From Thioclava sp. ES.031 (GTDB lineage Bacteria > Pseudomonadota > Alphaproteobacteria > Rhodobacterales > Rhodobacteraceae): a stretch of DNA of 64,000 nucleotides. Numbering within the stretch: the stretch's first letter is position 1; each line of letters starts with the position of its first letter. The notes under the pieces were generated by a model. That model was given only the letters and a program-made list of their open reading frames with translations, was not told where the DNA came from and did not search any database. Where the stretch lies: positions 3,908,501 through 3,972,500 of the forward strand of contig NZ_PDJO01000001.1 of the NCBI RefSeq assembly GCF_002563775.1. Direction: 5' to 3'. Positions 61,645 to 64,000 of the stretch are shown piece after piece. A program made the translations under genes and the position numbers.

Positions 61645-63036
61645 ATGGCCGATTACGTCATCAAGGATATCGCTCTGGCCGACTATGGCCGCAAAGAGCT
61701 CGACATCGCCGAAACCGAAATGCCGGGCCTGATGGCCTGCCGCACGGAATTCGGTGAAAGCAAGCCGCTGAAAGGCGCGCGCATCGCGGGGTCGCTGCAC
61801 ATGACCGTGCAGACCGCCGTGTTGATTGAAACGCTCAAGGCGCTTGGCGCCGATGTGCGTTGGGCCTCGTGCAACATCTTCTCGACGCAGGATCACGCGG
61901 CCGCGGCGATCGCCGCTGGCGGCACGCCCGTCTTCGCGATCAAGGGCGAGACGCTCACGGAATACTGGTCCTATACCGACCAGATCTTCCAGTTCGAGGA
62001 AGGCACCTGCAACATGATCCTCGACGATGGCGGGGATGCGACGCTCTACATCCTGCTCGGCGCGCGCGTCGAAAATGGCGAGCCCGACCTGATCGAAGTG
62101 CCCACCTCGGAAGAGGAAGAGGCGCTGTTCGCCCAGATCAAGAAGCGCATGAAGGAAAGCCCCGGCTGGTTCACCAAGCAGCGCGACGCGATCAAGGGCG
62201 TCTCCGAAGAGACCACCACCGGCGTGCATCGCCTTTACGATCTGCACAAGAAGGGCCTGCTGCCCTTCCCGGCGATCAACGTGAACGACTCCGTCACCAA
62301 GTCGAAATTCGACAATAAATACGGCTGTAAAGAGAGCCTCGTGGACGGCATCCGCCGCGCCACCGACACGATGATGGCCGGCAAGGTCGCTGTGGTCTGC
62401 GGTTATGGCGATGTGGGCAAAGGCTCCGCCGCGTCGCTGCGTGGCGCGGGCGCTCGCGTGAAGGTCACCGAAGTCGATCCGATCTGCGCGCTGCAAGCCG
62501 CGATGGACGGGTTCGAAGTCGTCGTGCTGGAAGACGTCGTCGACAGCGCCGACATCTTCATCACCACCACCGGCAACAAGGACGTCATCCGGATCGAGCA
62601 TATGCGCGAGATGAAGGACATGGCGATCGTCGGCAATATCGGCCATTTCGACAATGAAATTCAGGTCGCGAACCTGAAGAACCACAAATGGACCAACATC
62701 AAGGACCAGGTGGACATGATCGAGATGCCCTCGGGCTCGCGCATCATCCTGCTGTCGGAAGGCCGCCTGCTGAACCTCGGCAACGCGACCGGCCACCCGA
62801 GCTTCGTGATGTCGGCGTCGTTCACCAATCAGGTACTGGCGCAGATCGAGCTGTGGACCAAGGGCGAAGACTATGCGCCGGGCGTCTACATCCTGCCCAA
62901 ACATCTCGACGAAAAGGTCGCCCGTCTGCATCTGGAGCGGATTGGCGTGAAGCTGACCCAGCTCAAGCCCGATCAGGCGGAGTATATCGGTGTCACGGTC
63001 GAAGGGCCCTTCAAGCCCGAGCATTACCGCTACTGA
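61645..63036 (+). CDS. ahcY: Adenosylhomocysteinase
   Basis: 463 residues. S-adenosylhomocysteine hydrolase: substrate part with [20 protein letters not shown] and [17 protein letters not shown]-binding [20 protein letters not shown], and the C-terminal end FKPEHYRY. Cytosolic homotetramer that removes SAH, the product inhibitor of methyltransferases. In Rhodobacter it lies near regA-hvrA, as here. Confidence 0.97.
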   Translation: MADYVIKDIALADYGRKELDIAETEMPGLMACRTEFGESKPLKGARIAGSLHMTVQTAVLIETLKALGADVRWASCNIFSTQDHAAAAIAAGGTPVFAIKGETLTEYWSYTDQIFQFEEGTCNMILDDGGDATLYILLGARVENGEPDLIEVPTSEEEEALFAQIKKRMKESPGWFTKQRDAIKGVSEETTTGVHRLYDLHKKGLLPFPAINVNDSVTKSKFDNKYGCKESLVDGIRRATDTMMAGKVAVVCGYGDVGKGSAASLRGAGARVKVTEVDPICALQAAMDGFEVVVLEDVVDSADIFITTTGNKDVIRIEHMREMKDMAIVGNIGHFDNEIQVANLKNHKWTNIKDQVDMIEMPSGSRIILLSEGRLLNLGNATGHPSFVMSASFTNQVLAQIELWTKGEDYAPGVYILPKHLDEKVARLHLERIGVKLTQLKPDQAEYIGVTVEGPFKPEHYRY

Positions 63037-63056
63037 CCGGATCGCATCGCGATTTC

Positions 63057-63086
63057 AAAGGCCGCGCCTTCGGGTGCGGCCTTTTT
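63057..63086 (+). terminator. Rho-independent terminator of ahcY
   Basis: AAAGGCCGC (63057-63065) pairs with GCGGCCTTT (63076-63084), 10-base loop, ending in a T5 run. Confidence 0.88.
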
Positions 63087-63135
63087 ACGTGCAACGCAGG
63101 CCATGATCGGTTTTCCTCGGGACAGGAGGAGAGCG

Positions 63136-63480
63136 ATGACACCCGAAGACCTTGCCGCGCGGTTCAAACCGCAATTGGAGGCGGAGCTGGCCGAGCTGCG
63201 CAGCGCGTCGCAGGACACCGCGCAGACCCGCAAACCCGTCGAGCTGGACCAGCAAAGCGTCGGGCGGCTGTCGCGCATGGATGCGCTGCAGAACCAGGCG
63301 ATGGCCAATGCGGTCGATGGCCGCCGTCAGCACCGGATCACGGCGATCGAGGCCGCGCTCCAGCGCATAGCGGAGGACGAATTCGGCTATTGTGACAGCT
63401 GCGGGGAGCCGATCCCCGAGAAGCGTCTCGAACTCGACCCGACCTTCACGCAATGCGTCTCCTGTCGCGGCGGCGGTTGA
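63136..63480 (+). CDS. DksA/TraR-family C4 zinc-finger protein
   Basis: 114 residues from the ATG at 63136 (ACAGGAGGAG upstream). Helical N-terminal part (about 5-80) and a C-terminal zinc finger CDSCGEPIPEKRLEL...CVSC with four Cys. Shorter than E. coli DksA (151 residues), so a DksA-like or TraR-like regulator of RNA polymerase rather than true DksA. Monocistronic between terminators. Confidence 0.88.
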   Translation: MTPEDLAARFKPQLEAELAELRSASQDTAQTRKPVELDQQSVGRLSRMDALQNQAMANAVDGRRQHRITAIEAALQRIAEDEFGYCDSCGEPIPEKRLELDPTFTQCVSCRGGG

Positions 63481-63581
63481 GGCGCGAGAGGCTCCGGGAT
63501 TTGCGCTTTGTAATTTCACCATCTCGGCTTACCCTGCGGCTGCCTTCATTTCTGGGCAGAGCAACCTGATAGGTGGGACAC

Positions 63582-63923
63582 ATGGGTAAAAGAGACGAGC
63601 TGATTGAGAAATACGCCGAGGATCTGAAATCCAAATGCGGCATGACCCCGGACATGGATCTTCTGACCAAGGTAACGATCGGCTGCGGCCCCTCGATTTA
63701 CGATGCGGATGCCTCGACCGTGGCGGCGACGGACAAGGCCGAACTTGAAACCGTGAAAAACAATTTCCTCATCAAGAAACTCGGCCTCTCGGACAGCCCG
63801 GCGCTGATGGATGCGATCGACAGCGTCATCGAGACCTACGGCCATTCCGAGCGCAACAAATATCGCGCCGTGATTTATTACATGCTTACCAAGCATTTCG
63901 GCAAAGAAAGCGTCTACGCCTGA
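63582..63923 (+). CDS. DUF2853 family protein
   Basis: 113 residues from the ATG at 63582 (AGGTGGG upstream; a GTG at 63573 is possible). The sequence KRDELIEKYAEDLKSKCG and the C-terminal RAVIYYMLTKHFGKE match the DUF2853 family of small soluble helical proteins of unknown function. Monocistronic. Confidence 0.87.
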   Translation: MGKRDELIEKYAEDLKSKCGMTPDMDLLTKVTIGCGPSIYDADASTVAATDKAELETVKNNFLIKKLGLSDSPALMDAIDSVIETYGHSERNKYRAVIYYMLTKHFGKESVYA

Positions 63924-63955
63924 TCGCGAGCACCTCGCGCATCTGACGACGACCC

Positions 63956-63978
63956 ACGGCCCGGCCTGTCCGGGCCGT
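63956..63978 (+). terminator. Hairpin after the DUF2853 gene
   Basis: ACGGCCCGG (63956-63964), 5-base loop, CCGGGCCGT (63970-63978), then TCGCTTTAG. A perfect 9-bp stem with a weak T-run. Confidence 0.65.
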
Positions 63979-64000
63979 TCGCTTTAGCGGATCAGCGCCT

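Overview
The window is about 64 kb of GC-rich, gene-dense chromosome from an alphaproteobacterium, most likely of the Rhodobacteraceae/Paracoccaceae (a Thioclava-like genus is plausible, but the sequence alone does not settle it). The main taxonomic evidence is the regB / senC-regA-hvrA ... ahcY neighbourhood known from Rhodobacter. The PhyR-NepR-EcfG stress module, alpha-type addAB next to trxA, hslVU split by a membrane gene, and the tamAB pair all fit. No rRNA, tRNA, insertion sequence, prophage or CRISPR was seen.

Layout. 1-1151: truncated efflux adaptor. 1361-6374: a guanidine-I (ykkC) riboswitch followed by a tight operon: ABC importer (binding protein, permease, ATPase), a guanidine-hydrolase-type ureohydrolase, a protein with an extremely His-rich N-terminus, and a 54-residue membrane peptide, closed by a terminator. 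This reads as guanidine uptake and nickel-dependent hydrolysis with its own metal-handling protein. 6376-13596: a minus-strand Ehu-type polar amino acid/ectoine ABC importer with a PLP lyase, an M24 peptidase-like enzyme and an Asp/Glu-racemase-like enzyme, divergent from a GntR/FCD regulator. 13671-24792: a general-stress-response region (phyR, nepR, ecfG, sensor kinase) with surrounding genes (GH15 glucoamylase, AI-2E transporter, CsbD, holin-like/DUF3618, PLDc_N and DUF1328 proteins). Eight GGAAC-N16/17-CGTT-type promoters drive these genes.

24.8-31.2 kb: TetR regulator, MipA-like outer membrane protein, dihaem cytochrome c, PhoX-like protein, YihY. 31.2-41.9 kb: tamB-tamA, idi, secB, fxsA-like, Tim44-like, mltA, Smr protein, lipoprotein hydrolase. 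41.9-46.2 kb: hslU, membrane protein, hslV, a capsule-synthesis-like protein, trxA. 46.3-54.7 kb: addA-addB-nucleotidyltransferase-kinase-tsaE in one overlapping operon (recombination repair, peptidoglycan recycling, tRNA t6A). 54.8-63.9 kb: PAS protein, regB, senC, regA, hvrA, HD hydrolase, a GT8-like protein lacking its middle, a secreted hypothetical, ahcY, a DksA-type zinc finger protein and a DUF2853 protein.

Across the whole window, inside genes and between them, a degenerate AT-rich palindrome built on the core AG-R-S-Y-CT flanked by A/T (best copies TAGACCCTATTCCAGCAT) recurs about 18 times. No annotated feature explains it.
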